Below, piece by piece: positions 25,735-37,512 of a stretch of 64,000 nt of DNA. Made by a program: the position numbers and the translations under genes. The stretch comes from Luzula sylvatica (taxonomy: Eukaryota; Streptophyta; Magnoliopsida; Poales; Juncaceae). The stretch lies in contig OX326959.1 of NCBI GenBank assembly GCA_946800325.1, positions 21,830,242 to 21,894,241 of the forward strand, written 5' to 3'. The notes beneath the pieces were generated by a model. The model was not told the DNA's origin. It saw nothing but the letters and a program-made list of their open reading frames with translations, and searched no databases. Each line of letters begins with the position of its first letter. The first letter of the stretch is position 1.

Positions 25735-25945
25735 ACGATTACAACAAAAAACCCACTAATTTTTAATTAATCTATTTAATTAATATTTCAATTAACAGAA
25801 ATATTGAATTAATAATTTTTTTACAACAATATATGCACTTAGATGTTAATTAACATTCTAATTAGTGAGTTCACATGTATTAATCCATAAATTAATTAAC
25901 TGAGTTAACTAAAAATTAATGATTTTTTGTTGCAATCTGATAATA
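25735..25945. mobile_element. MITE-like inverted-repeat element
   Basis: GATTACAACAAAAAACCC at the left is mirrored by TTTTTTGTTGCAATC at the right, with further inverse similarity through CTAATTTTTAATTAA. The stretch is missing from copy B of the surrounding repeat, so it is an insertion in copy A or a loss in B. Superfamily not assigned because no clear target duplication was found. Confidence 0.55.
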
Positions 25946-26027
25946 TGTGAAATCATACAATCCCAGATTCAATTATCACCTAAATTTAAAAGTGGCAGAA
26001 GTATAGAATATACTACTAGAACAATGG

Positions 26028-26195
26028 GGAGTGGCAGAAATTAAACGAGCTTTCTCTCACACAAACATAATTCACATAATAAACATAAACTACAACCCGG
26101 TCGAAAACGAAAACTCCCCAGACAGACAAACTAATATGGACACCAAGCTCTAATGGCCCGATATCGGGTAAGGAAGCTTATTCTTATCTAGCAGC
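26028..26195 (+). pseudogene. LINE reverse-transcriptase zinc-binding (zf-RVT) remnant, copy A
   Basis: The frame VAEIKRAFS...IIHIININYNP matches the paralogous peptide in copy B, which continues DKLIWTPSSNG as in plant LINE zf-RVT domains. In copy A a 4-bp insertion (GACA repeat) breaks the frame before that motif. Identification rests on a short match. Confidence 0.45.
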
Positions 26196-26877
26196 CCACA
26201 AATAGAACGATGCACCTTCTTCACAGATAACATTGAGGTATGTAATTCCCCGTCGATTAATAATAACTCAAATAGTTTTAATCTATCTGGATCGACGGCT
26301 ATCCAAGCGGCCATGGACCGTATCATATGTCATCTTCCCGAGAATCATCTAGGAAGAGTGTACGGCTCGTAATCTTCCCTGTAAGAGGAGTTCATTTTCT
26401 TTTCATTACGGTTCTTAGCGGTCTTAGCGTTATCGGTCTAATTTTCTTTTCTTTTATGTTATTTATTTTCAGTTTTGTAGTATACCCAAACATTGTATTC
26501 TTTTCTTTTAATTTAACGCGTAATGCCTATGGGTGTCCATAAAAAAAAATTCATATACGTAAATATATGAGAAATTATTACATTCATGAATAAATTTACA
26601 TTACATAATCATTTTATCATATAACTAATATAACTAATACGTAAGCTTGTGGAACTGTTCCCACAAATATTACACCTAAATTAAAATAACACAAAATATA
26701 TGATTTATTCATCTAAATCCTGACATAAAGAATGTTTAAAATACGGCTTATGTTGAATAACTGACTAACAAACAAATGTATTGTACTTACACCTGACATA
26801 AATATCCTATTTATTTTTTTCTTTTAAATTCCATTAGAACATATATTATCACCGAAAGTCCTTTAGTAATGCTCCCA

Positions 26878-27045
26878 ACACGCCGTCACGAAAATCTTGG
26901 CGGACCGTCACTAAAGTACATTAGTGACAAGACCGTCACGAAATAATACCTTTTAGCTATCGAGTCGGTAGCGAAGGGGTTTCGGTGATAGTAGCCGTAA
27001 CCGAAACTATATAGGCAAGAAGAACATACAAATTTTAGTGTAGTG
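26878..27045. mobile_element. CACTA-type element end, remnant
   Basis: CGCCGTCACGAAAAT, GGACCGTCACTAAAGT and ACCGTCACGAAAT repeats are followed by a terminus AATTTTAGTGTAGTG. The repeats and terminus fit a CACTA right end. No matching CACTACACTAAAATT left end was found in the window. Confidence 0.4.
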
Positions 27046-27454
27046 AGTGTTAATAAATTTGAAATGGATGAAGATGCATTATAAGCTATATAGGCAAGAA
27101 GAACAAAAATTAAGTTGAAATTAACTCTCAATCATTAACTTCATTTTGTATTCACAAACTATGTTTTATTGTACATGGCTTAATATTGGTTTGAGGATTT
27201 GTTGTCGCGTCCAATTTTGTATTTCATAAACTATTTACTTCAAACTGATGGACTGATAATTTTCAATAACAAATAATATTCTCAAATTGTTACTTTCTTT
27301 TTTCCCTCATATAACTCTAGCCTATTGTTTTCATGGCAAAAAGTTCAAAAAAGACGATTACAAGATATAACTCTATCCAATATGTCGAATTTATTTATTT
27401 ATTTATATCGTACATTCTTTATATTTATATTAGTATTTATTCACATTCTTATTT

Positions 27455-29256
27455 TCAACTCAATTTTTTACAATTTCATTGCGCCACATCATCACAATCA
27501 TTTGAACCATTGAATTATGATATGTGACAAAATTTGGATCATTAATTTTTTATAATCATACTTTTTTTATAACCACTATCTTGTTTAAACTATCTTGTTT
27601 TAAACATTCTTAGAAATCAACATCATTCTACATTAGTGATGTGGACTATTATTATTGGTTAGTTACATGTTAAACTAAGTTTATTCAATTGTTTATCATT
27701 TCACATAAAATTACATGTTCAAATGTTAATATAATGAAAGACGAAAAATTTATATACGAAATATTAATAATTTAATATGTAATATAATAATACATACAAC
27801 ATATATTAGTATTATTTTTAGAAATTTATTTTTAAAAATCCGCCAAATATATTCATTTTAATTTTTTTTTTATTATGACATCTATATTAGTATAATTCAT
27901 ACATACCGTTTTATATAATGTAAGAAAAATCATATAATATAAAATAATTTGTATTTATGTTTATACTAAATTACTTTATTATATTATTTATTGAAATATT
28001 TTCATTATTAAGTTTAATTTTGATTGCATTTTGATTCAATAAAAAAATATTAGTACTAGGAGCATTTCTGCATATAACCATATTTAAAATCAAAATTTAA
28101 AACATAACCACCTTTCTAAAAAAATTCCAAAAATAACCCCCTTTTTGATAATAATCCAAAAATAACACAAACTTGGTTTTTAAATCCCGCCGGTAAAAAT
28201 TTCATTTTTAAAATATTTTTATATATGATATATTTCCCCAAATTTTACCATAACATCTTTTATGAACTGATTAATACACTTAATTAAAATAATAACTAGT
28301 GCATGTTGGCTGTTAACTCAATACATAATTAATATTTATTCGAATTCATAAATTTGAATAAATTTTAATGAATATTTAATTATATCTTTTAATTAGCACG
28401 TTAATTAAATGTAATTGTTCTATAATGGAGAATTCGGCGGGTACATTTTGGGGAGTGATTTTTTTTTTCAAAAAAAAAATAGACACGTTGAAATTTTTTT
28501 ATTAAAATTTATTGCACTCCAAAATGTACCCGCCGAATTCTCCATTATTGAACAATTAAATTTAATTAACGTGATAATTAAAACATATAATTAAATATTC
28601 ATTAAAATTTATTCAAAATTATGAATTGGAATAAATTTTAATTACGTATTAAGTTAACAGTTAACATGTACTAGTTATCATTTTAATTAAATGTATTAGT
28701 TAGTTCATAAAATATGTTATGGTAAAATTTGGACAAATATATCATATTTAGTACTATATAATTAATGATGTGTTACTTAAAAACCCGGTTTGGGTTATTT
28801 CTAGAATATTATAAAAAAGAGGTTATTTTTGGAATATTTTTAGAAAGGGAGTTATTTTTAAAATTTTGATTCTAAATAGGGTTATATGCAGAAATCTTCT
28901 TTAGTATTATATAATTAATGATGTGTTACTATATATATCGTATGATTCATAATTTGTATATTTGATATTGTATGAAATATTGTGAACAATAATGATATAA
29001 TATTTATTGTTATCATTTTTCGTAAAGTTGTGTTGTAGCTCATATATTATTATACAATGACACTAATATAAGAATTATTATTTGATGAATAAAATATTTT
29101 TTGCTATTGTAAAACAAATACATAATGGTAGATAAATGAGTTCAACTAATTTTATTATGAGATATTATTATTAATATTATCATTAAAATATGTATGTTAT
29201 ATCACAATGAAAAACATAATCAATATCTTCCTCATGTAGCACAAGTATTCTCCTAG
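27455..29256 (+). mobile_element. Helitron (family H), copy interrupted by a MULE MITE
   Basis: The 3' end is CTCATGTAGCACAAG, then TATTCTCCTAG followed by T, a weakened version of the hairpin and CTAG at 30765. Bases 27455-28050 and 28910-29256 align with 29345-30765 (GCCACATCATCAC near the left end, ATGTGGACTA, GTTTATCATTTCACAT, ATGAAATATTGTGAACAA). The 842-bp insertion at 28059-28900 splits it. The 5' end is approximate. No Rep/helicase. Confidence 0.65.
28059..28900. mobile_element. MULE-like MITE with very long inverted repeats
   Basis: The ends are GGAGCATTTCTGCATATAACC and the inverse of AGAAGATTTCTGCATATAACC. The flanks carry a 9-bp duplication TTAGTACTA / TTAGTATTA with one mismatch. 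The whole unit is a foldback with roughly 400-bp arms meeting near 28470; the inner arm words GGAGAATTCGGCGGGTACAT and their inverse are present at 28426 and 28525. No coding sequence. A 9-bp duplication with long TIRs points to Mutator-like elements. Confidence 0.8.
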
Positions 29257-30765
29257 TCAATATCAAAATGTAGTTCCAAGAAGAGCAATGATAACTCCTA
29301 GCAAATCCTAACATGCAATATGAGTAATTTACCCACACCCATATTTTGGACCCAACTTTTTGCAATTTCATTGTGCCACATCATCACTTTCTTTTTAACA
29401 TCATCACCTTTCTTTTTAACCATTGATTATAATATGTGTCAAAATTTAGATCATTGATTAATCATTGATTTTTTATAAACATTTTTTCTTTGTAGTCATT
29501 TAAGTGTCCCTTATTTTACACTATGTTTTAAGGATTTTTAGAAAGTCACATCATCATATATTAATGATGTGGACTACTTTTATTGGTTAGGTTCATGTTA
29601 GACTAAGTTTATTTAATTGTTTATCATTTCACATGAGTGTATATGATCAAATGTGAATACAATGGAAGATGAAAAGTTAACATATGAAATACTAATAACT
29701 TAATATATAATATTATAAACATACAACATATAATAGTATTATTTTTAGAATTTTAATTTTAAAAATTCATCAAATATATTCGTTTTAATTTTCTCTTTAT
29801 TTTGACATCCATATTAGCATAGTTCATACATACAATTTTCCATAATTTGAATTTGTAAAAATATTATGTAAAAAATGCAATGCAAAAAATGCATTTTTAC
29901 AAATAATAGTTTTAATTATTTTATTTACATAGAATTTTAAATATTTTAAATATTAATATTTATTTTTAGAAATTACAACTATACTAATATCATATAAAAC
30001 TAAGTTGATTATATTTGTGTTTTTAATCAAAAAAATTTAATATTATTTTCTTTGAAAAATTATAGAAATAAAAATAGTTTATCCATAGAAAAAAATTGAA
30101 TTTATTAACACTTACAAAATAGTAATGTTATTTTTAAAAATATAAAGTTACAAAAACTCATATGACTTAAAATAATTTATATTTATGTTATGCTAAATTA
30201 TTTTTTTATATTATTTATTAAATTACTTTCACTATTAAGTTTGATATTATTTATAATTTTCATTAAATTTTGAGTCAATAACAAATTATTAGTACTTGAT
30301 AATTAATTATATGTTACTACGTATGTTGTATGATTTATTATTTATAATTTGTAATTTCCATTGCATTTTGAATCAATAACAAATTATTATTACTTGATAA
30401 TTATTTATATGTTACTACGAATGTTGTATGATTTATTATTTTTTACATTTGATATTGTATGAAATATTGTGAACAACAATGATATAATATTTATTTTTAT
30501 GTATTTTTGTAAAATCATGTTATACCTCATATATTATTATTATACAATCACATTAATATAAGTGTTATTACTTGATTAAGAAAATGAAATTTTGTGTCAT
30601 CATAATGTAAAATAATTGAAAAACTTATACATAATCATAAACAAATTAGTTCAAATAATTATATTATGAAATGATATTACTAGTATCATCATATTTATAA
30701 GTACTCTATATTGTAATGAAAAATATAATTAACTTCCTCGCTGCGTAGCGCGAGTATTCTCCTAG
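29257..30765 (+). mobile_element. Helitron (family H), head-to-tail second copy
   Basis: It ends with the hairpin CTCGCTGCGTAGCGCGAG (30737-30754), then TATTCTCCTAG followed by T, a textbook Helitron 3' terminus. Homology to the preceding copy begins by 29345. The sequence TCAATATC directly after the CTAG of the first copy could be its 5' TC end, which would make the two elements exactly adjacent. No helicase gene. Confidence 0.72.
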
Positions 30766-30822
30766 TGAAATACGACCATTAGCGAGGAGGATGTGATTTG
30801 GGGTCCGGCTTCCCGAGATTTT

Positions 30823-31688
30823 GGGGCCGTTTGATGTGTGAGAATATACAAGATTAAGAGAGAAAAGAAAGTCATGTCATGGACAAGTGTGATTTTTTGC
30901 GTTTGATAAGGATGATTGAGATAGAATATGAAGTCTTGCATGTTTGTCTCTCATCCTTATTTTTCATCAAGTGTTGTCCCACAAAATTTTTGGGAAAACA
31001 CAAGAATACTCTTCTTGTTCATCATTATTATTATTTTTACTAGTATTATTAAATGTAATAATTAAAATTAGTAATTATTATTATTGTTATAATAATATAA
31101 TATAATATTTTTACTATTTTTATTATTATTTGCCATAATAATATAATATAATATTTTTATTATTATTAAATGTAATAATTATAATTAGTAACTATTATTA
31201 TTGCGATAATAATATAATATAATATTTATATTATTATTATTAAATGTAATAATTATAATTATTAATAAAAATTATTAGATAATAATATAGTAATAGTAAT
31301 AATAATAACTATTATTATTGATTTATTAATTAAATGTAACAATAATTTATACAATAAACTAATTAATTCAAATATGCATTAATTTATAATTATGATTAAT
31401 TTAATTTGAATAATCTGCGTCAATAAATTAATGTTTGGTTAATAAATATATACAAACCAACTACTTTTCAAATAAAACATATCTCATATATCTCAAATCC
31501 TTGATAACTATTTTTCAATTATCATTTACATCAAACAATAGATTTCACTTTCCATTATCTAAATCTAGCACATCAAACAATACATGCAAGACAATGATGT
31601 CCTTCAAATATTTACCCTCATTTCACTTTCTCTAGAAAATACAAGAATCTTTCAATATCCTTCAAAGTCTTTTACATCAAACGGCCCC
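30823..31688. mobile_element. PIF/Harbinger-like MITE
   Basis: GGGGCCGTTTGATGT at the left and ACATCAAACGGCCCC at the right are perfect inverses, flanked by TTT on both sides (3-bp target). The inner region (31020-31330) is a TAATAATAATA-rich tract. The GGGGCCGTTTGRT terminus and 3-bp duplication fit Tourist-type elements. No open reading frame. Confidence 0.78.
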
Positions 31689-31691
31689 TTT

Positions 31692-32318
31692 ATGTATCAT
31701 ATCTTGTTGTAGTGTTCATTTTTTTATATAAATTTTCTCTTCATTTTCTTTTCCCTTTTTCTTTTAATTTTTTTTTTAAATATTTACATAACTTGTATGC
31801 GCATTTTTTCTGCAAATACTTGTGTATATACTTTAGATATCTAGTGGTGTCAGGTGTGTATATAAAATGGGTGAAGGTTGTAGAGTATTGTTATTTTTTG
31901 TTCAGTTTTAATCTGATCCGATAAGATTGATATATAATTTTCCTTGTTTTAATTTAATTTAAACGGGAGACGTTAAGAAAACAATGCTGACTGTGTATGT
32001 CGATTAGGTTTTGTAACGTACAGATACAAATATATTAATTGCTTTTAACTATTACAGATCAAATTCATGAATAGTTTTTATTATAAGTTTAAACAATGTA
32101 TTTTTTTAAAGGAACAGTTGTCATTGTTAAAATATAACGTAATTAATTTAATGACTTCCAAAATATAACGTAATTATGTTTTTGATACTGCATTATTTCT
32201 TTCCTATTTTTTCCTAAAAAACTTCTTTAAAAACCACCCTTCATCACCTCCATCAAACGCAAAAATCTCTAATAATTCTACACCTAAATCTCTAAACCCT
32301 AAAAAAACTCTCAGTCTC
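31692..32318. other. Upstream region of second cysteine-rich gene
   Basis: AT-rich DNA with no recognised element. CTTGTTGTAGTG at about 31704 resembles a CACTA right end but has no partner. The last 150 bp before the ATG at 32319 are C/T/A-rich and leader-like. Confidence 0.4.
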
Positions 32319-35300
32319 ATGGCCAAGCCAATCATTCTTGCTATGCTTGTGGTTTCTCTCTCCCTCCTAATTTTGGCCCCACTCAACCAAGGTAAAATTA
32401 CAACAGAAGAATCTTAAAAATACAAAATAACTAAATAGACAATAAACTTCATAATCAAAATAAAAAATCTCAATACTTGTGGATAAACATGTTGGATAAT
32501 ATGACTATATTTCTATGGAGAAGAGGAGGAAGAAAAAAAAATTTACTCTTAATACTAGTTATGTTTCTCTTTCTATTTTCTTATCTCTTACAAACAAAAT
32601 GGGTCCCTATATATATGCTAAGTGGTTCATGTATATATGAATCACATTAACTCCTACCCATTAACTCTCACTAATTTCCAAGTACATGATCCATAATTCT
32701 AGGTAATGGATACATGTATTACAACTCCCAATGGTCACATGACCTTTCACACCCATATAATTAATTACCAAAATATCTTAACTAATTAAATTAAGTTTAA
32801 ATATTCAACACTCCCTCTTAAACTTAATTCCTCGATACTCCAAGCATCATCCGTAGTTCCGTAAAAACATCGTGCTTGAGTGCCTTCGTGAAGATATCCG
32901 CAACTTGATCTTGAGTCTTCACGTATTTCACTTTGACTTCATCATTTGCAACACAATCTCGAATGAAATGATACCTCGTATCAATGTGCTTGCTTCGATC
33001 ATGAAACACGGGATTCTTCGCAAGTGCAATAGCTGACATGTTGTCAACATAGATCTCCGTCGCTTCGTCTTGCCTTATCTTCAATTCTTTCAACAAATCC
33101 TTGAGCCATATAGCATGACACACACATGATGCGGCAGCTACGTACTCAGCTTCACACGTCGAAAGTGTCACGATTGGTTGTTTCTTCGACCTCCATGTGA
33201 ACGCCGTTTCTCCCAAAAAGAAGACAAAACCGGTTGTGCTTTTTCGATCATCCGTATCTCCTGCCCAATCACTGTCGCTATATCCTACAAGGTTGAACTT
33301 ATTCGAAGAGGAATAGTGTAACCCGTAGTCACTCGTACCCTTGATATACCGAAAAATTCGCTTCACCGCCTAGAAATGTGTCTCGGTCGGTTTCTCCATG
33401 AATCGGCTCACGAGACCGACTCCAAAAAGAATATCCGGTCTAGTACAAGTTAAATACCTCAAACTACCTACGGCGCTTTTGTAGGTAGATGGATCTACAA
33501 GGTTTCCTTCTTCGTTCTTTGACAATTTTAATCCGGTTTCGACCGGAGTTGCCACCGATTGGCAATTGTCCATCTTAAACTTCTTGAGAATCTCTTTCGC
33601 AAAACCTTCTTGGGAAATGAAGATTCCTTCTTCGGTTTGTTTGACTTCTATGCCGAGATAGTACGACATGAGACCGATGTCGGTCATCTCAAATTCTCTA
33701 GCCATTGCTCCCTTAAATTCTTCGAACATTTGTTGATTGTTTCCTGTGAATATCAAATCATCAACATAAAGACAAACAATCAAAATATCTCCATCTTTGT
33801 TTGTCTTCACATAGAGAGCATGCTCATGTGGGCATTTTTCAAACCCATTCTTCAAGAAGTATTTGTCGATTCGAATATTCCAAGCTCGAGGTGCTTGCTT
33901 CAAGCCGTACAATGCTTTCTTCAATCTCAACACCTTGTCTTCATGACCTTTGATCACGTATCCACGAGGTTGTTCGATGAACACCTCTTCCTCAATAGTC
34001 CCATTCAAGAAAGCCGACTTGACATCAAGTTGATGAATCCTCCACTTGTTTTGTGCCGCTAACGCAATGATCATTCGAATCGTCTCGAGTCGAACAACAG
34101 GGGCAAACACTTCGTCATAGTCTATCCCGACGCGTTGACTATATCCTTTAGCCACCAATCGAGCCTTGTATCGTTCGACCTCGCCTTTTGCGTTCTTCTT
34201 TTCTTTGAAGACCCATTTCACTCCGATAGGTCTCTTACCTTGGGGTATCGTGGCCAACTCCCAGGTTTTATTCTTCTCGATGGACTTCATTTCTTTGTCC
34301 ATGGCTTTCCTCCATCTTTCGTCTTTGACGGCTTCTTCGAAAGATATGACATCAACACCTGCGAAATGACAATAAAGATCCATGTCATCATTCAGGTTAC
34401 GCGTCACGTCATAAAGCTCTTGGATCGTTCTCGTCTTTCGTGGCACTTCGCTCGAACCACCGCTCGAACTACCGCTCGAAGAAGATGACGATGCGATACT
34501 TGAATCCGTCGGTGAATGAGGAGGTGTGACCGGTTCTTGAGGAATTGCATCTCTTTCCTCATTATCGCCTTCGAATGGTAGAAAGTTAAACCTTTCCTTG
34601 TCCTCATTACTCCAACTCCATTCATCTTCTTCATCGAACTCCACGTCTCGACTAACGATCACTTTACCATTACTCGGGTTGTAGAGCTTGTACCCTTTCG
34701 ATCTTTGAGAGTATCCGACGAAAATGTGCTTCTTGCTCTTATCGTCGAGTTTCGATCGTTCTTGATCCGGCACATGGACATATCCGATGCTCCCAAACAC
34801 TCTCAGATGCGACACACTTGGTTTTCGTCCACTCCATGCTTCTTGAGGAGTTTGGTCGATCAAACTCTTTGTCACACATCGATTCGATAGGTAAACCGCA
34901 CACGTAACTGCTTCTGCCCAAAACTCTTTAGGCAAGTTTTTCGTCTTCAACATGCTTCTCACCATATTGAGAATACTTCGGTTTTTCCTCTCAACAACGC
35001 CATTTTGTTGAGGAGACCTTGGAACGGTCAAGAATCGCCTGATGCCTTGTCCTTCGCAAAACTTGTTAAACTCGTTGGAGATAAACTCGCCACCATTATC
35101 AGTCCTCAAGGACTTAATATAGCATCCACTTTCATTCTCTACAAGGGCCTTGAAGTTTTTGAAACAACCGAACGATTCCGACTTCTCTTTCAAAAAATAG
35201 ACCCAAGTCTTTCTACTAAAATCATCGATGAAGAGTAGAAAATATCGATTTTTACCGAATGAAGATGGCTTGATCGGTCCGCACACGTCTGCATGAATCA

Positions 35301-37512
35301 GTTCAAGTGGCTTGCGTGCTCTTGAAGTGCCTTCTTTTGGAAAACTCTTGCGAGATTGCTTGCCCATGAGACACCCTTCGCAAACTTGATTCGGTTCTTC
35401 GATAGATGGCAATCCTTTTAGCATCCCCTTTTGTGCCATCGTCTTCAAGCCTCCGAAATTTTCATGACCAAGTCGTAAATGCCAAATCCACGAAGTTTCT
35501 TTCACACATGCCTTGAGACACTTCGCAACATCGGTTTGGATCTCGAGGTAGAACATTCGGTTCTTGGTCATAGGTACCTTCGCAATTACCTTTCCTCGAT
35601 CATCTTGAAGGATGAGAGCTCGATTCTTCATGTGAACTTCATAGTTCTTCTCGAGGAGTTGTCCCAAACTCAAGATATTGGTCTTCATGTTTGGAATGTA
35701 GTACACGTTACTCATGTACTCGTGACTATCATTCTTCGTACGGATCAATATCGTCCCTTTTCCTTTGATTTGCACCTTGGAGTGATCTCCGAAAGTAACA
35801 TGACCCATTACCGATTTATCAAGCTCGACGAATTTGCTCTTGTCTCCACACATATGATTACTCGCTCCATTGTCAAGACACCATAGATCGTTCTTTCCAC
35901 CTTCATCGCTTGCTAGCAATAAAGTCGCGTCGACTTTTTCATCCTCGGCGTAATTGGCCTTTTCTTCGTCACCGTCATTCGATTTACTCCAACAATCTCG
36001 AGCATAATGTCCGGGCTTGTGACAATTATAGCACTCGAAATTTTGTTTCGGGTAGCCTCCTCTACCGCGACCTCGAAAGGATTTACCTTCTTTATTGGAC
36101 GTCGGCTTTTGCTCGTCCCTTCCATACCCTCGGCCGCGACCTCCGCGTCCTCGTCCTCGTCCTATGCCACGTTGGCTTGTTTCGCGAGCTCCATCTTTCT
36201 CCTTTAAAGAGAGCTTTGCGGCGAAGACTTGTTCGGCCGGTTCTTCCTTCTTCTTGTTCATGCGTTCTTCATGGGCTTGCAACGAACCCATAAGCTCATC
36301 AATGGTCATAGTGTCCACATCTTTGGACTCCTCAATAGCTACTACGATGTGCTCGAACTTCACATGCAATGAGCGTAGCACCTTTTCTACGACCCGAACA
36401 TCCGCCAAAGTTTCTCCATATCGCTTCATTTGATTGGTTGTCGCCAATAATCTCGAAAAGAAATCCGCAATAGATTCGGAATCTTTCATTCGCAATCCTT
36501 CGAATTCACCTCTTAACATTTGAAGACGCACCTTCTTCACTTTATTAGCTCCTTGGTTGGAGTTTCGTAGGATCTCCCATGCTTCTTTAGCATTCGTCGC
36601 ATTAGCTACTATTTCGAACATCGATTCATCCAAACATTGATGAATGAGAGTTAGTGCTTGTCGATCCTTCTTTCGACTCTTATGCAACGTGTCCTTTTGG
36701 GCAGCGCTTAACCCAACCTCGGTTTCCGCCTCGGTGTAGCCATTATCGACGATATCCCAACATTCGTGACAACCAAGCAAAGCTTTCAAACGAATACACC
36801 AATTCTCGTAATTTTCTTTCGTAAGACGCGGAAATTGGAACGGAAAGCTCGAATTCGCCATTACAATATTACTCTCGCTCTGATACCAATTTGTTGGATA
36901 ATATGGCTATATTTCTATGGAGAAGAGGAGGAAGAAAAAAAGATTTACTCTTAATACTAGTTATGTTTCTCTTTCTATTTTCTTATCTCTTACAAACAAA
37001 ATGGGTCCCTATATATAGGCTAAGTGGTTCATGTATATATGAATCACATTAACTCCTACCCATTAACTCTCACTAATTCCCAAGTACATGATCCATAATT
37101 CTAGGTAATGGATACATGTATTACAACTCCCAATGGTCACATGACCTTTCACACCCGTATAATTAATTACCAAAATATCTTAACTAATTAAATTAAGTTT
37201 AAATATTCAACAAAACAAACCGCATGTACGAGTACGACCGTTACATTAGAAACCTAATTTATACTTTTTCATGCAGGGTCATCGTTGGAGAATACTTCTG
37301 AGAGTGCTCCGGCCACGTATATTCCAACGGGTCTCCATTCCGACTACGACAAAGCGGTATGCCTACACGAGTGCAATTGCTGCCGTCCAGATGGAACTGG
37401 TTGCCAGAAAATGGATTGTTGCGGCGTAGTTATCTGCCCTCCCGATAAGCCATTCGGCCAATGCGGCTTCAAATTGTTGTCGTGCACTTGCGATAAGTGC
37501 ACTCATGCGTGA
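32319..37512 (+). CDS. Small secreted cysteine-rich protein (two exons), DUF7866-like, intron invaded
   Basis: Exon 1 is 32319-32391 (donor CAAG|GTAAAA) and exon 2 is 37277-37512 (acceptor ATGCAG|GG), in the same phase as the paralogue at 21921, giving 102 residues. Residues 2-24 form a signal peptide core ([18 protein letters not shown]). The mature protein has C-x3-C-x-CC-x6-C-x4-CC-x4-C-x7-C-x6-C-x-C-x2-C and the block [11 protein letters not shown]. The cysteine pattern and KPFGxC block are shared with the first gene. The 4.9-kb intron is a 157-bp intron plus a complete antisense copia element and its 5-bp duplication. Both splice sites and the frame are intact, so a functional transcript is possible if the long intron is spliced. 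Role unknown; secretion inferred. Confidence 0.82.
32490..32810 (-). repeat. 3' LTR of copia element
   Basis: 321 bp, TGTTGG...CAACA. It differs from the other LTR by five substitutions (four transitions and one T/G), with no indels. The polypurine tract TTTAAGAGGGAG (sense; plus 32811-32822) lies immediately next to it. Confidence 0.97.
32811..32822 (-). other. Polypurine tract
   Basis: Plus CTCCCTCTTAAA reads TTTAAGAGGGAG in sense and abuts the 3' LTR, the normal plus-strand priming site. Confidence 0.85.
32824..36861 (-). pseudogene. Copia gag-pol polyprotein, one nonsense codon
   Basis: Frame 36861-33370 (1163 residues) and, after a TAG at 33372-33370, 180 more in the same frame. Order: gag ([12 protein letters not shown] near residue 10), CCHC knuckle [14 protein letters not shown] (277-290), protease DNGAS (about 330), integrase zinc site H461/H465/C494/C497 and catalytic D525, D588, E624, RT with LYVDD (1031-1035), then RNase H ([27 protein letters not shown]) after the stop. 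Integrase before RT defines Ty1/copia. The stop lies in a THF-x-AVKRI context where Gln or Lys is usual, so it looks like one recent substitution (CAG to TAG). The protein would lack RNase H unless the stop is read through. Many plus-strand frames over this region are shadows. Confidence 0.96.
36877..36888 (-). other. Primer-binding site (initiator-Met tRNA)
   Basis: The sense sequence TGGTATCAGAGC is complementary to the 3' end of plant initiator-Met tRNA, three bases after the 5' LTR and 15 bases before the gag ATG. Confidence 0.95.
36892..37212 (-). repeat. 5' LTR of copia element
   Basis: 321 bp, followed by the AAACA duplication. Near-identical to 32490-32810. Confidence 0.97.

Larger units (their letters stand above)
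24992..26216 (+). repeat. Dispersed direct repeat, copy A (partner at 61601-62717)
   Basis: Starting at CCTAGAAAATCA, this segment aligns with 61601-62717 over most of its length (CTAATTTGTCACGATAATCC, GTGGTGACCATCACAAAT, GGCATGGATTTCGTGGCACC and GGACACCAAGCTCTAATGGC among the shared words). Copy A alone carries a SINE (25307-25444) and a MITE-like inverted repeat (25735-25945). Copy B alone carries another one (62290-62515). Its 3' part encodes a degraded LINE zf-RVT-like peptide. Confidence 0.85.
32490..37212 (-). mobile_element. Young Ty1/copia retrotransposon in a host intron
   Basis: The 4723-bp element has two 321-bp LTRs (32490-32810 and 36892-37212) that differ at only five positions, TG...CA ends (TGTTGGATAAT...ATATTCAACA) and a 5-bp duplication AAACA (32485-32489 and 37213-37217). 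The primer-binding site matches initiator-Met tRNA, and the polypurine tract touches the left LTR. Transcription runs opposite to the host gene. It encodes one gag-pol frame interrupted by a single stop. Confidence 0.97.

Noticed and set aside
27007..27105. 20-bp direct repeat CTATATAGGCAAGAAGAACA as a target duplication
   Set aside because: The 59 bp between the copies contain a CACTA-like end but no element with two ends; more likely a local slip duplication.
33559..36954. Many plus-strand frames of 60-167 codons
   Set aside because: All lie antisense to the copia polyprotein and show only its mirrored codon pattern.
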